Under the pieces are notes generated by a model. That model saw nothing but the letters and a program-made list of their open reading frames with translations. It was not told the DNA's origin and made no database searches. DNA of 64,000 nt from the IMG/VR virus record IMGVR_UViG_3300032229_000588, positions 1 through 64,000 of that record. One strand, given 5' to 3'. The DNA is from a virus. Shown piece after piece: positions 44,693 through 53,048 of this stretch; the first letter of the stretch is position 1; every line of letters begins with the position of its first letter. Made by a program: the position numbers and the translations under genes.

Positions 44693-45247
44693 TTAACCAC
44701 AAATTCCAGTATTAACTACTAATGTTCCTGAAAGTTGTATAAATGTTGCTCCGTCAGATATTGTCGAATTTGCATTTATTGGTGGGATTGTTAATGACAT
44801 ATTACCGTAAACATTATCACCAGGACTTAATTCACTGAAAGGTATTAAAGTATAAATTGTAACATTTGAAGGAGTTGCAAACATGGTTACATCTTGACAC
44901 ACATCTTGATAATAACCTCCACTCCATAAATTATATGTGTAGATAATAACAGGAGTTCTTGTTGGTGTTGGTGTAAATGATGGTGTTGGTGTAACAGTTG
45001 GAGTTACAGATGTTTGTGTTGGTGTTGGAGTAATTGATGGAGTTGGCGTTGTTGAAGGACAAAGTCCCATAATTACCACATCCAAAGGAGCCGCATAATC
45101 CTCAACATATAAATCATTAGCACAAACGTAACTTGTTTGTAAAGGTTCAACGCCAGTTACACTGACGATACCTGTACATCCTGTCCATCTGTAAAAACCT
45201 TCTTGGACATTATTGTAATTTGTTATTCTATAGTAGTCGCAACTCAT
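44693..45247 (-). CDS. Short Thr/Pro-linker fibre protein
   Basis: 184 residues: a 65-residue N-terminal Cys-containing beta domain (MSCDYYRITNYNNVQEGFYR; CANDLYVEDYAAPLDVVIMG), a Thr/Pro linker of about 35 residues, and a C-terminal beta unit (YTYNLWSGGYYQDVCQDVTM, ending NTGICG) that has the same overall plan as the tip domains of the larger fibres. It appears to be a minimal member of the same appendage family. It begins four bases after the 871-residue gene ends, so both are co-translated. Confidence 0.68.
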   Translation of the reverse strand: MSCDYYRITNYNNVQEGFYRWTGCTGIVSVTGVEPLQTSYVCANDLYVEDYAAPLDVVIMGLCPSTTPTPSITPTPTQTSVTPTVTPTPSFTPTPTRTPVIIYTYNLWSGGYYQDVCQDVTMFATPSNVTIYTLIPFSELSPGDNVYGNMSLTIPPINANSTISDGATFIQLSGTLVVNTGICG

Positions 45248-45251
45248 TTGA

Positions 45252-47867
45252 TTAGATGAATAAACCGTTAAAGGTGACTAAGTTATACTGTAATGAGGTG
45301 ATATTTTCACCTTCAATACAATTAGATTCGTTAATTGTCACCGTGGTTCCAGGTGATAATGCACCGTACGCGGCAGTAAATGTGTTGTTGTAGAATGTAT
45401 AGTTATCAGGGTCGGCAACCATAGTTCCCCCTTTATATAATGTAACTCTAATTGTTACAGGATTTGAACCAAGTTCTCCATACCAAAATGCTTTAGAATT
45501 CATTACTATTACATTTTCACCAGGATATTGAGATTTAAATTCAATTAAGTCAATTAACACGGATTCAAATCCTGTACCCGTATTATCTCCACCCCATGTT
45601 AAAATTGGATTACCCGTTGTTGGCCATTGTTCAGAACAACACCAACCAATAGAGTCAGTCAATGTTGTTTGACCTATATCAGGTACAGTAACTTTTGTTC
45701 TTGTATCTAAATCTATACCGTCAGTAAACGCATAAGTTAATACGATATAATCGGCATCAAATGTGAAACCACCAGGTACAAATGGTATTGAAGTTGGAGT
45801 TGGTGTTAGAGTTGGTGTAGGGGTTTGAGTTACTCCATTTGTTGGAGTTGGTGTAGGTGTTGGAGGAATAGTTGGAGTTGGTGTAGGTGTTGGAGGAATA
45901 GTTGGTGTGGGTGTAGGTGAACTAGTTTGTGTTGGTGTTGGATTAATTAATTCGTAATACAAATCATTCGCAGGAATACTAATATAATGCAAATCATTTG
46001 AAGGTATGAATATTCTACAATTAGGGCAATCAGGGTCTAATAGATTGTATTTTAATTTTAATAATCTAAAGTTGTGTTTGATTTGAGACGCGTTTAATGG
46101 TTCGGTATACATTCTAAATGCACTAACGTCACCAATCATACTACCACCAAAATATTCTTCTAATTTAATATGAGTAGTTAAACCTGAGTAAATTGTATTA
46201 TCTAAATCGTGAGTTGTTAAACATTCTGGGTCTTGTTGATAAACCATCTCTTCAATTGTTTCAGGACATACACCTGAGAATGTTAGGTTATCGTGAAGAC
46301 CTTGAGTTCCTCCACCAATTGAAATGTTATATCCAACTCCAATTTGTTTTTCTTTTGGAGTGTTCAATAATCTTGGAATAATTTCTTCAAAGTTTTCAGT
46401 AACCATGAATAGCTTTCCATTCACATAAAACTTAAGTGTACCCAATCGATACTTTTGTTCTTCAGTCCACATGTCATTGAACGTAACAACTTCAGTCGAT
46501 GCTGGGTCATAAGGTTGTTCACGAGTGATTGGTGGTTCAATTAATGAAACACTTCTATTTTCAAGGGTTGCATAATAAACATCCTTAACAAGTAGACCAA
46601 GTCCCCCCTTATCATATAAGTCACATTTATCTAACCATTCATATCTTTGGAAGACAGCGTCAATCTGAACCCAATGTTCTACGTTTGAATATGTGGTTCC
46701 TGAACAATTGTCAAAAATACCTCTTGTTGAACACCATTCGGTTAATGATGTTCCTGTCACATAAGTAAGTCCTGTCAAACAAGTTCCTGTACTTTCACAT
46801 CCACCTGTTATCCTATATGTCTTAACACATAGTCTTGGACTACCTGTATCACCACTTAATCTTAATGATAGGGCGTTTGAAACCTCATCATATAATGGGT
46901 CTTTTTCAGGGTATTCCGCCTTAGATTCACAATCACATGGACAACCACAAGTACAATGTGTTATTGTCCCACCTGAAGGTTGGTATACCTGCATACAATC
47001 TGATGATGTGTTGGCAGTACTTGCACAACCACAAGTGTGCATACAAGTTAAACCTGACGTAACTCTTGTGTAACCCGTGTCTTGTTTTGGACTACCATCG
47101 GCGTAATGGTAAAATTTATTTTCGGCTCTTGCCCCCATGTAAAAGAACGTACCCTTATTGTCGGGGTATCTATTGTTAAGACCTCCTGATGTATCACCAG
47201 TCCATCTATATCTTAACATGAATTCTGCTGTCCAACCTAAAGAAACTCTTTGTGGGAAAACTTGGTAATCGTATCCTGGTATTTTATAAAATCCTTGGAA
47301 GAATCCACCTTTTAAATTGGCAACGTATCCGATATCTCCACCAACATTTTGATACGATAAATCGTAGGTATATGAATCATCATCCCATAATCTATTTTCA
47401 GTTGTTGTAAAACCTGTGATAGGGTGAAGTTTCATTCTCCTATCATATTTGTATCGACTAAACTTGTCTGAAATATTTGTATATAATCCTGTTGTAATTT
47501 CGATTGTCTCACCCGACATGTTTTGAACAAGTCCGTTATCAATACCCGTTAACCCAACATCACATAATTCTGTTACGATTGGACAAAAATTTGGGTCAAC
47601 GTCATCAGGGTTCCAATAATTTTCAGAAACGATTGTTTGATAGTCAAAAGAACATGCAGATGTTTGACATAATGTTGTTCCTGAACTATTGAAATCAAAC
47701 TTAAATGGCATTCTGTTTCCGTCCAATTCGCCAATTAATAATGGCGAAAAAACGACTTCTTGGTCATAGTCTCTCTCGTCCGACGCTAAACAAATGTCGG
47801 TGATTTCATTGACAGGTTTTATCCCCCATCTACGAAAATTATACTGATTAATATTCTGATATGCCAT
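45252..47867 (-). CDS. Large Cys-rich tail fibre with LamG-like domain
   Basis: 871 residues, the first and longest of the fibre block by transcription. The N-terminal 250 residues are an adaptor-like beta region. Residues about 270-320 are very Cys-rich (CMHTCGCASTANTSSDCMQV; CTCGCPCDCESKAEYPEKD), which could bind zinc or form disulfides outside the cell. Residues about 450-600 resemble a concanavalin/LamG jelly roll (LGTLKFYVNGKLFMVTENFE; NISIGGGTQGLHDNLTFSG; GDVSAFRMYTEPLNASQI). A Thr/Pro linker follows (about 635-685, with IPPTPTPTPT repeats) and then a beta tip with many acidic and aromatic residues. The layout suits a host-binding fibre; sugar binding is inferred from the LamG-like part. 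Confidence 0.7.
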   Translation of the reverse strand: MAYQNINQYNFRRWGIKPVNEITDICLASDERDYDQEVVFSPLLIGELDGNRMPFKFDFNSSGTTLCQTSACSFDYQTIVSENYWNPDDVDPNFCPIVTELCDVGLTGIDNGLVQNMSGETIEITTGLYTNISDKFSRYKYDRRMKLHPITGFTTTENRLWDDDSYTYDLSYQNVGGDIGYVANLKGGFFQGFYKIPGYDYQVFPQRVSLGWTAEFMLRYRWTGDTSGGLNNRYPDNKGTFFYMGARAENKFYHYADGSPKQDTGYTRVTSGLTCMHTCGCASTANTSSDCMQVYQPSGGTITHCTCGCPCDCESKAEYPEKDPLYDEVSNALSLRLSGDTGSPRLCVKTYRITGGCESTGTCLTGLTYVTGTSLTEWCSTRGIFDNCSGTTYSNVEHWVQIDAVFQRYEWLDKCDLYDKGGLGLLVKDVYYATLENRSVSLIEPPITREQPYDPASTEVVTFNDMWTEEQKYRLGTLKFYVNGKLFMVTENFEEIIPRLLNTPKEKQIGVGYNISIGGGTQGLHDNLTFSGVCPETIEEMVYQQDPECLTTHDLDNTIYSGLTTHIKLEEYFGGSMIGDVSAFRMYTEPLNASQIKHNFRLLKLKYNLLDPDCPNCRIFIPSNDLHYISIPANDLYYELINPTPTQTSSPTPTPTIPPTPTPTPTIPPTPTPTPTNGVTQTPTPTLTPTPTSIPFVPGGFTFDADYIVLTYAFTDGIDLDTRTKVTVPDIGQTTLTDSIGWCCSEQWPTTGNPILTWGGDNTGTGFESVLIDLIEFKSQYPGENVIVMNSKAFWYGELGSNPVTIRVTLYKGGTMVADPDNYTFYNNTFTAAYGALSPGTTVTINESNCIEGENITSLQYNLVTFNGLFI

Positions 47868-47876
47868 ATACTAATG

Positions 47877-47903
47877 ATAAATACCTTATGAGCTAGTATT
47901 TAT
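47877..47903. promoter_or_regulatory. Divergent TATTTAT promoter-like pair
   Basis: The complement of 47877-47883 reads TATTTAT toward the leftward fibre gene (start 47867), and 47897-47903 reads TATTTAT toward the rightward gene (start 47920). The two copies form an inverted repeat 13 bases apart with GGTATTTATC and AGTATTTATAG contexts, so this 52-base gap most likely holds back-to-back start signals. Confidence 0.5.
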
Positions 47904-47919
47904 AGATAAAAAAGAAGAG

Positions 47920-48750
47920 ATGATTAATACAGACCAAGAATTTTATTCGTCACCATATTATTTTTTATTAAGGGAAAAGAAAGAAAAATACTCTTTATAC
48001 TTCTCTGTGGAAGAGAATTTAAATGAAGCTCGTAAAAAAGACGAGGTAATTCACTTCGAAAAAAGTAAAGTTGGGAAAGTTAAAAATCACCTTAAAAAAG
48101 TGGTTAAGGATAAAAAAACAAAAACAACTAAGGGACTTAAAACAGATTTGGAAGAATTGGTGAATTTGGATGGGGCATTTTCTAACTCAAAAATTCCAAT
48201 TCTTGACCCAAGACTTCACCCACAAAAAACTATGGACCAAACGGTTGCCGCCGCTCGTATCACAAACGACCCTATCTCTCGTGGATATAGAACATACTAT
48301 GGTGAATCAGTTGAAGATATTGAGGATATGGAGAATAGTGATATGCCAAGAATTCCAAAACCATTTGGATGGGAAGAAACTGAAGATATGGATGGGGCAG
48401 AAACCTTCAAATATTTCGTTAAAAAAATGGGAATGGAACCTGATGAGGCAAAAGAAAGGACAAAGCAAAAAGGTCAGGACCCGACAGGTGAAAAAGATAA
48501 AAAATCACCTTATTATAAGGATAAGAATTTTATAACAAGAGCAACTATATCAGAAATCCAAAAACAAAAAATGATTAAAGTTGTGGAGGATATCTTGATG
48601 GGTAAGAAAAATTCCGACAATTCTGAAGTTGGAAAAAAAGAATCTGAGGTGTCTAAAGTTTTAAAGAAAAATATTTCATCATTAAAGAAACAAGCGGAAA
48701 AAGAAGGTTTGTCTCTTGCAGAATTACTAAAGATGTTTAAAAGTGAATAA
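47920..48750 (+). CDS. Lysine-rich phage protein of unknown function
   Basis: 276 residues, very rich in Lys and Glu. It opens with an aromatic/acidic segment (MINTDQEFYSSPYYFLLREK), continues with a basic helical region (KKVVKDKKTKTTKGLKTDLE), a more ordered centre with PRIPKPFGWEETEDMDGAET, and a strongly helical, charged tail (KKESEVSKVLKKNISSLKKQ). No family recognised. Charged, coiled-coil proteins of this kind are common as phage head or scaffold-associated proteins. The leader has TATTTATAG followed by an AAGAAGAG Shine-Dalgarno-like sequence, one of the few such in the window. Its stop overlaps the next gene by eight bases. Confidence 0.68.
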   Translation: MINTDQEFYSSPYYFLLREKKEKYSLYFSVEENLNEARKKDEVIHFEKSKVGKVKNHLKKVVKDKKTKTTKGLKTDLEELVNLDGAFSNSKIPILDPRLHPQKTMDQTVAAARITNDPISRGYRTYYGESVEDIEDMENSDMPRIPKPFGWEETEDMDGAETFKYFVKKMGMEPDEAKERTKQKGQDPTGEKDKKSPYYKDKNFITRATISEIQKQKMIKVVEDILMGKKNSDNSEVGKKESEVSKVLKKNISSLKKQAEKEGLSLAELLKMFKSE

Positions 48751-49210
48751 AAGTTTATACGATAAAGAAATTGAGTTTCCGTCCGATAAAAGAGAACATA
48801 TGCGAATATGTTTTCAGATGGTCAAAGGTGCGGATGAAAATACTGAAGGGTTTAATAGAAATAAAGAACTACAAGGAAAAAATTTCATATCATATAAACA
48901 AATGAAAAGGATTAAAAACTTTTTTGATAATTTCAAAGGTAACCAAAACGAAGCACCATTCATTTTAAATGGGGGTGTTAAAATAAAAAATTGGGTTAAC
49001 GATGAATTAAGAAAAATGAGGGACTATATAAAGAATACCAAGACAAACAAAATGAATGCTGGTATGATGAATCAATTTATTGACCCACATGAGAAAAAAG
49101 ATTTTACAAATGTAAGAACATCTCAAGAACACTCAAGAACCGTTGATAAGTATAACCCATCTGTCAATGAAAGTGTTAAGAGAATAAACGAACTAATATC
49201 AAAAATATAA
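48743..49210 (+). CDS. Lysine-rich small phage protein (GTG start)
   Basis: 155 residues starting at GTG (48743), which overlaps the end of the previous gene by eight bases; no ATG is better placed. Two helical halves are seen (SDKREHMRICFQMVKGADEN; KQMKRIKNFFDNFKGNQNEA), then a conserved-looking WVNDELRKMRDYIKNTKTNK segment. The composition matches its upstream neighbour, and the two may act in one complex. No family recognised. Downstream spacing to the next gene is four bases, so they are co-transcribed. Confidence 0.65.
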   Translation: MNKSLYDKEIEFPSDKREHMRICFQMVKGADENTEGFNRNKELQGKNFISYKQMKRIKNFFDNFKGNQNEAPFILNGGVKIKNWVNDELRKMRDYIKNTKTNKMNAGMMNQFIDPHEKKDFTNVRTSQEHSRTVDKYNPSVNESVKRINELISKI

Positions 49211-49214
49211 AATT

Positions 49215-49508
49215 ATGTCAAGTCAAATTACTGTAGATTTAAGTCAAACAGAACCAAACGCACTTACTGCGATTGCTGACCAAGAAAGAGCAAAATTAAT
49301 TCCTAAAAATGATTTTAACGCTGTTGGTAATGAATACTCATCAGTTAACCGTGACGCACTCGCTGACGGTGACTCAATGGGTAGAGGTACTGGTGCGTTC
49401 TTGGACGTTTATAACGTAAATGCTGGTACTATTGATGATATCATTGAAAGAAAAAATGATATCAAAATTAATAAATTTAACTCATCAAACGTATATCCTA
49501 ATTTCTAA
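49215..49508 (+). CDS. Small acidic phage protein
   Basis: 97 residues, no family recognised. It is Asp/Asn/Ala-rich (DLSQTEPNALTAIADQERAK; NRDALADGDSMGRGTGAFLD) and ends in an aromatic/Asn segment (NSSNVYPNF), similar in style to small virion decoration or neck-associated proteins of other myophages. Its last base is shared with the first base of the next gene (TAATG overlap), giving coupled translation. Position between two other small genes in a rightward operon is the only functional hint. Confidence 0.63.
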   Translation: MSSQITVDLSQTEPNALTAIADQERAKLIPKNDFNAVGNEYSSVNRDALADGDSMGRGTGAFLDVYNVNAGTIDDIIERKNDIKINKFNSSNVYPNF

Positions 49509-49990
49509 TGAAACTAAAAGGGGCATTAAAAAGTTTAATTTGTGAAATCGCTTCTTTAGATAGTATTGTTGATGCTATAAAGAACAGACAAGTCGTAATC
49601 ATTTACTACGATGGTGATGAGCCAGGTGGTAGAGGTATTCGACAAATTGAACCTGTATGCTTAGGAGTTAGTAAAGCGGGAAATAAAGTTTTAAGAGCTT
49701 GGGATAGTGAGGGAGCGTCTCACACTGGTTATAAAGGGGAACAACCATTACCTGGGTGGAGATTATTTAGATTGGATAAAATACTATCAAACAAACCAAC
49801 TGGTGAGGTTTACAATGAACCTAAACCTGGTTATAATTTTAATGGAGATAAAAGTATGGTTAGTGTTATTATAAATGCAAAATTTGATAATAACCCTCAG
49901 ACACCTCAACCACCACAAGAACAACCAACAACACCAACAGAAGAACCAACTTCCGACATTAACCCACAAACACCTGAAGAAGAAATATAA
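49508..49990 (+). CDS. WYL-domain-like small protein
   Basis: 160 residues. Residues about 15-100 follow the WYL ligand-binding pattern: IKNRQVVIIYYDGDEPGGRG, then IRQIEPVCLGVSKAGNKVLR, WDSEGAS and WRLFRLDKIL, i.e. the 'A-I-x-x-r-x-v-x-I-x-Y' opening, I-x-P centre and R-(F/Y)-x-l-(D/E)-R/K-I ending of WYL modules. In bacteria WYL domains sense nucleotides or other ligands and regulate transcription or CRISPR and CBASS-type defences. No DNA-binding HTH is attached here. A Pro/Gln/Thr-rich tail (about 130-160, PQPPQEQPTTPTEEPTSD) follows. The gene starts on the last base of the previous one. Confidence 0.55.
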   Translation: MKLKGALKSLICEIASLDSIVDAIKNRQVVIIYYDGDEPGGRGIRQIEPVCLGVSKAGNKVLRAWDSEGASHTGYKGEQPLPGWRLFRLDKILSNKPTGEVYNEPKPGYNFNGDKSMVSVIINAKFDNNPQTPQPPQEQPTTPTEEPTSDINPQTPEEEI

Positions 49991-49991
49991 T

Positions 49992-50630
49992 ATGGACAGA
50001 TTAATGGAAAAATTGGCTTTATCAAAAGCAATTATGGATAAGGCAGATGGAATTAAAAATTCAAATTCCATGAGCGGTGGATTACCACCAACATCATTAC
50101 AACAACTTAACTCGCCAGAAACATTTAATGTTCCTGCGGCAAAATATAATATTCCACAGGAATTCTTACAAGAGTCAGGCTCAGTCCAAGAACCATATCT
50201 TTCTAACGTTCCAAGAGAAAATACCAAGCCAGTTGGTGTACCAACCGTGGATGCAATTAAAAACTCTAAATTACCCGATGAAATTAAAAGGTTAATGATG
50301 GAACACCCAATTGCTCAACCACAACAACAAGTAACTTCAATCTCTGATGAACTTGTAGAAAAGGCAACTCGTTTAATGAAGAGAAATGACGGTAACTATA
50401 TCCCCGAATCCGCAAAGTCTAAACAACAACCACAACAACAGGTTCAACAAACTACAAACGGGATTGATTATAAATTAATCCAAAAAATGATTAATGAAGC
50501 GGTATCAAACGCTCTTAAAGAAAATGGATTGCTTGTTGAAAGTTCAGAAAAATCTAACGAAATTTTTAACTTTAAAGTAGGTAAACACATATTTGAAGGG
50601 AAGGTAACTAAAATCAAAAAATTGTCTTAA
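49992..50630 (+). CDS. Pro/Gln-rich phage protein, prohead-like
   Basis: 212 residues from ATG 49992, two bases after the stop of the previous gene; longer upstream starts lie inside that gene and were rejected. It has an amphipathic N-terminal helix (MDRLMEKLALSKAIMDKADG), a Gln/Pro-rich disordered stretch (AKSKQQPQQQVQQTTNG), a helix KLIQKMINEAVSNALKENGL and a C-terminal beta hairpin (IFNFKVGKHIFEGKVTKIKK). This general plan occurs in prohead core or portal-associated proteins, but no specific family is recognised. It ends just before the start signals of the glycan operon. Confidence 0.66.
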   Translation: MDRLMEKLALSKAIMDKADGIKNSNSMSGGLPPTSLQQLNSPETFNVPAAKYNIPQEFLQESGSVQEPYLSNVPRENTKPVGVPTVDAIKNSKLPDEIKRLMMEHPIAQPQQQVTSISDELVEKATRLMKRNDGNYIPESAKSKQQPQQQVQQTTNGIDYKLIQKMINEAVSNALKENGLLVESSEKSNEIFNFKVGKHIFEGKVTKIKKLS

Positions 50631-50634
50631 CGTA

Positions 50635-50665
50635 TTTCTTTATTCGACAACAATTACTATATTTT
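50635..50665 (+). promoter_or_regulatory. Promoter-like element for glycan operon
   Basis: TATATTTT at 50658-50665 in the context ACTATATTTTAAGA is nearly identical to the element before the SNF2 gene (ACTATATTTAAGA) and shares ACTATATTT with gp32 and tube leaders. A weak -33 match TTTC lies at 50635-50638 with 19 bases between. The gene start is 16 bases downstream, with no Shine-Dalgarno sequence. Confidence 0.45.
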
Positions 50666-50681
50666 AAGAAATATAATAATA

Positions 50682-51896
50682 ATGTCGAAAATTAAAATCT
50701 TAGTAGTACCATCCGATAGAACAGGAGTTGGTAAATTTAGGTCGGTAGACCCTCACGTCTTTTTACAGAATCTTTATGGTGATGATTTCCATGTGGACAT
50801 CGATTATGAGCCACCTTATGATGATATGTCATATTGGTCTCAATACCAAATTGTTGCTTGTCACAGAAGTATTGGTCCTGATTTTGAAAAGGCGAATGAA
50901 CTTATCAAAAAACTTACGGAAAACGGTATAATCACAATTGTCGATATTGACGATTATTGGATGCCAGGTAAAGAACACCCAATTCACGATATCATCAGAT
51001 TCAATAAGATTAACGAAAAAATTGTAGCGAATCTTAAAGTCGCGTCTTACGTAACAACTACAACTACGTTATTTGCAGATGAGATTAAAAAATTCAATAA
51101 GAATGTAGTTGTATTCCCAAATGCGATTAATCCACAAGAACCACAGTTCAACGAACCAACTTTAGAATCTGATAAAATTAGGGTTGGATGGTTAGGTGGT
51201 TCATCTCACTTACATGACTTACAGTTATTGGATTCACCATTAGGTAAAATAACTCACTTAAAAGACAAGTTACAATTTGTTTTATGTGGGTTCGATACTA
51301 GAGGGACTGTAACCGAAATTAACCAACAAACAGGTGAACACAAAAAAAGAGATATTCTTCCACACGAAACGGTATGGGCACAATACGAAAAGATATTTAC
51401 CCAAAACCATTTGTTAGTTTCTGAAGACTACAAAAAATATCTTCTTAAATACACTCAAGAAAAATATCCAAATGAACTTGACGAATCTTATGTAAGGGTT
51501 TGGACACAACCTGTAACATCTTACGCTAAGAATTATTCAAAGTTTGACGTATCTTTGGCTCCAATCAAAAATACAATGTTTAACCGAATGAAATCTCAGT
51601 TAAAGGTAATTGAAGCAGGCTTCTATAAAAAAGCTATTATCGCATCCGATTTAGGACCATATACAATAGATTTGAAACATTGTTTGAATCACGGTAACTT
51701 TGTTGATGGTAATGCGATGTTGGTCGATGAAAATCGAAACCACTCAGATTGGGCAAAGTATATCAAGAAATTAGTTGAAAATCCTAGTATGATAAAAGAC
51801 ATGGGTGAAAGATTGTATGAGACAGTAAAAGACACTTACGACTTAAATGTTGTTACAAAAAACAGAGCGGAATTTTATAAATCATTAATTAAATAA
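50682..51896 (+). CDS. GT4-like glycosyltransferase
   Basis: 404 residues with a GT-B layout. The N-terminal domain starts IKILVVPSDRTGVGKFRSVD; VDIDDYWMPGKEHPIHDIIR is a characteristic segment of phage GT4 relatives. The C-terminal domain has VVVFPNAINPQEPQF, RVGWLGGSSHLHDL and FDVSLAPIKNTMFNRMKSQL leading to KVIEAGFYKKAIIASDLGPY, the sugar-nucleotide binding site with the E-x7-type glutamate. It is the first gene of the long rightward glycan operon, two bases ahead of the cytidylyltransferase gene. Donor and acceptor unknown. Confidence 0.82.
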   Translation: MSKIKILVVPSDRTGVGKFRSVDPHVFLQNLYGDDFHVDIDYEPPYDDMSYWSQYQIVACHRSIGPDFEKANELIKKLTENGIITIVDIDDYWMPGKEHPIHDIIRFNKINEKIVANLKVASYVTTTTTLFADEIKKFNKNVVVFPNAINPQEPQFNEPTLESDKIRVGWLGGSSHLHDLQLLDSPLGKITHLKDKLQFVLCGFDTRGTVTEINQQTGEHKKRDILPHETVWAQYEKIFTQNHLLVSEDYKKYLLKYTQEKYPNELDESYVRVWTQPVTSYAKNYSKFDVSLAPIKNTMFNRMKSQLKVIEAGFYKKAIIASDLGPYTIDLKHCLNHGNFVDGNAMLVDENRNHSDWAKYIKKLVENPSMIKDMGERLYETVKDTYDLNVVTKNRAEFYKSLIK

Positions 51897-51898
51897 TC

Positions 51899-52354
51899 AT
51901 GGACTCAAAAAAAGGTAGGATAGGGTTTACCGCGGGTAACTTTGATTTATTACATCCAGGTTACATTTACACATTTGAATCAGCAAAAGAAAACTGTGAT
52001 TATTTTATAGTTTTCTTACAAAGAGACCCATCTTTAACAAGATTCACAAAATATAAACCTGTAGTTCCTCTATATGAACGATACAAAGTTTTAATGTCAA
52101 TAAAGTACATTGATGAGGTTGTTTGTTATGATGATGAGGATGACTTATTACGTCTTATTGAATTTTACAAACCTGACGTAAGAATTCTTGGTGATGACTA
52201 TATCGGTAAAAGATTTACTGGTGACCACCTACCAATTGATGTTGTCTACACTACTCGTGCTCACGGTTGGTCTACAACAAAAATCAAAGATTTAATTACA
52301 ATCCAAACTTTAAAACAAAATCCAGAAATCACTAATAATATAGAAAATGTTTAA
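51899..52354 (+). CDS. Cytidylyltransferase-like nucleotidyltransferase
   Basis: 151 residues of the TagD/RfaE-C cytidylyltransferase fold. The signature GNFDLLHPGY (13-22) takes the place of the usual GCFDLLHxGH, with Tyr instead of the second His; VPLYERYKVLMSIKYIDEVV and RILGDDYIGKRF follow, and STTKIKDLI near residue 130 is the ISTTxIK motif. It should activate a phosphorylated alcohol or sugar (such as glycerol 3-phosphate or a heptose phosphate) with CTP or ATP. The changed His may reduce or alter activity. It overlaps the next gene by eight bases inside the glycan operon. Confidence 0.8.
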   Translation: MDSKKGRIGFTAGNFDLLHPGYIYTFESAKENCDYFIVFLQRDPSLTRFTKYKPVVPLYERYKVLMSIKYIDEVVCYDDEDDLLRLIEFYKPDVRILGDDYIGKRFTGDHLPIDVVYTTRAHGWSTTKIKDLITIQTLKQNPEITNNIENV

Positions 52355-53048
52355 TATACCACTAACAAAAATTTTATTTTTAGACATCGAAACAGTTGGT
52401 GTCCAACCTGATTGGGATTCATTGGTAAAACATAATGAACCTCTCTCATTTCAATTTGAACATTACTTTGATTGGTTTCAAAAAAGGTTTCCTGAGGATG
52501 GTGCTGAAGGTGTTGGTCAAATGTTTGTCAATCGTTCAGCCTTAGTTCCTGAATTTGCAAGAATCGCATGTGTTAGTGTTGCCTTTGTAACAGAAAAGGG
52601 TGAAGTTAAAATGCAATCATTTAGTGACATTGATGAGAAAAAAATGTTATTAGAAGTCCAAAAACTTTTATATAGAGTTGGAGAACTTGGATTTTACTTA
52701 TGTGGTCATAATGTTAAAGGATTTGATATTCCGATGTTAGCAAAACGTATGATTATGAATGGTATTATGCCACCAAAGATTTTACCTGGTCATGATACAA
52801 AACCATGGGAAATCAAAGCTTTAGATACTAAAGAAGTTTGGCAATATGGTGGATACGGTTCCATCGCATCTCTTGAATTAATGTGTGTTTGTTTAGGTGT
52901 TGAATCATCTAAAACAATGGAAGTAACGGGTAATAAAGTACACGAAGCATTTTGGGTTAAGAAAGATATCGAAGGTATTGTAAAATATTGTGAGAAAGAT
53001 GTGTCGGTATTAATTGAGGTAATTAAAAAATTAATAGACTTAAAATAA
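52347..53048 (+). CDS. DEDD-type 3'-5' exonuclease
   Basis: 233 residues of the DnaQ-like/polB-exo family (similar to Pfam DNA_pol_B_exo2). Motif I FLDIETVGV (11-19) gives D and E, motif II region LCGHNVKGFDIPMLAKRM (about 112-128) gives the Asn-x-x-x-FD Asp, and motif III YCEKDVSVLIEVIKK (about 216) gives the final Asp with its Tyr/Cys. It proofreads or trims DNA 3' ends. It is out of place within a glycan operon, sitting with dUTPase as a nucleotide/DNA-metabolism pair between two sugar blocks. It overlaps both neighbours by one or eight bases. Confidence 0.82.
   Translation: MFNIPLTKILFLDIETVGVQPDWDSLVKHNEPLSFQFEHYFDWFQKRFPEDGAEGVGQMFVNRSALVPEFARIACVSVAFVTEKGEVKMQSFSDIDEKKMLLEVQKLLYRVGELGFYLCGHNVKGFDIPMLAKRMIMNGIMPPKILPGHDTKPWEIKALDTKEVWQYGGYGSIASLELMCVCLGVESSKTMEVTGNKVHEAFWVKKDIEGIVKYCEKDVSVLIEVIKKLIDLK

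Noticed and set aside
37996-47867. Diversity-generating retroelement acting on fibre tips
   Set aside because: No reverse transcriptase gene and no template/variable repeat pair with adenine-biased differences could be seen in the window.
49875-49991. Longer start for the 212-residue gene
   Set aside because: The extension lies within the upstream gene's Pro/Thr-rich coding sequence in another frame; ATG 49992 follows its stop by two bases.
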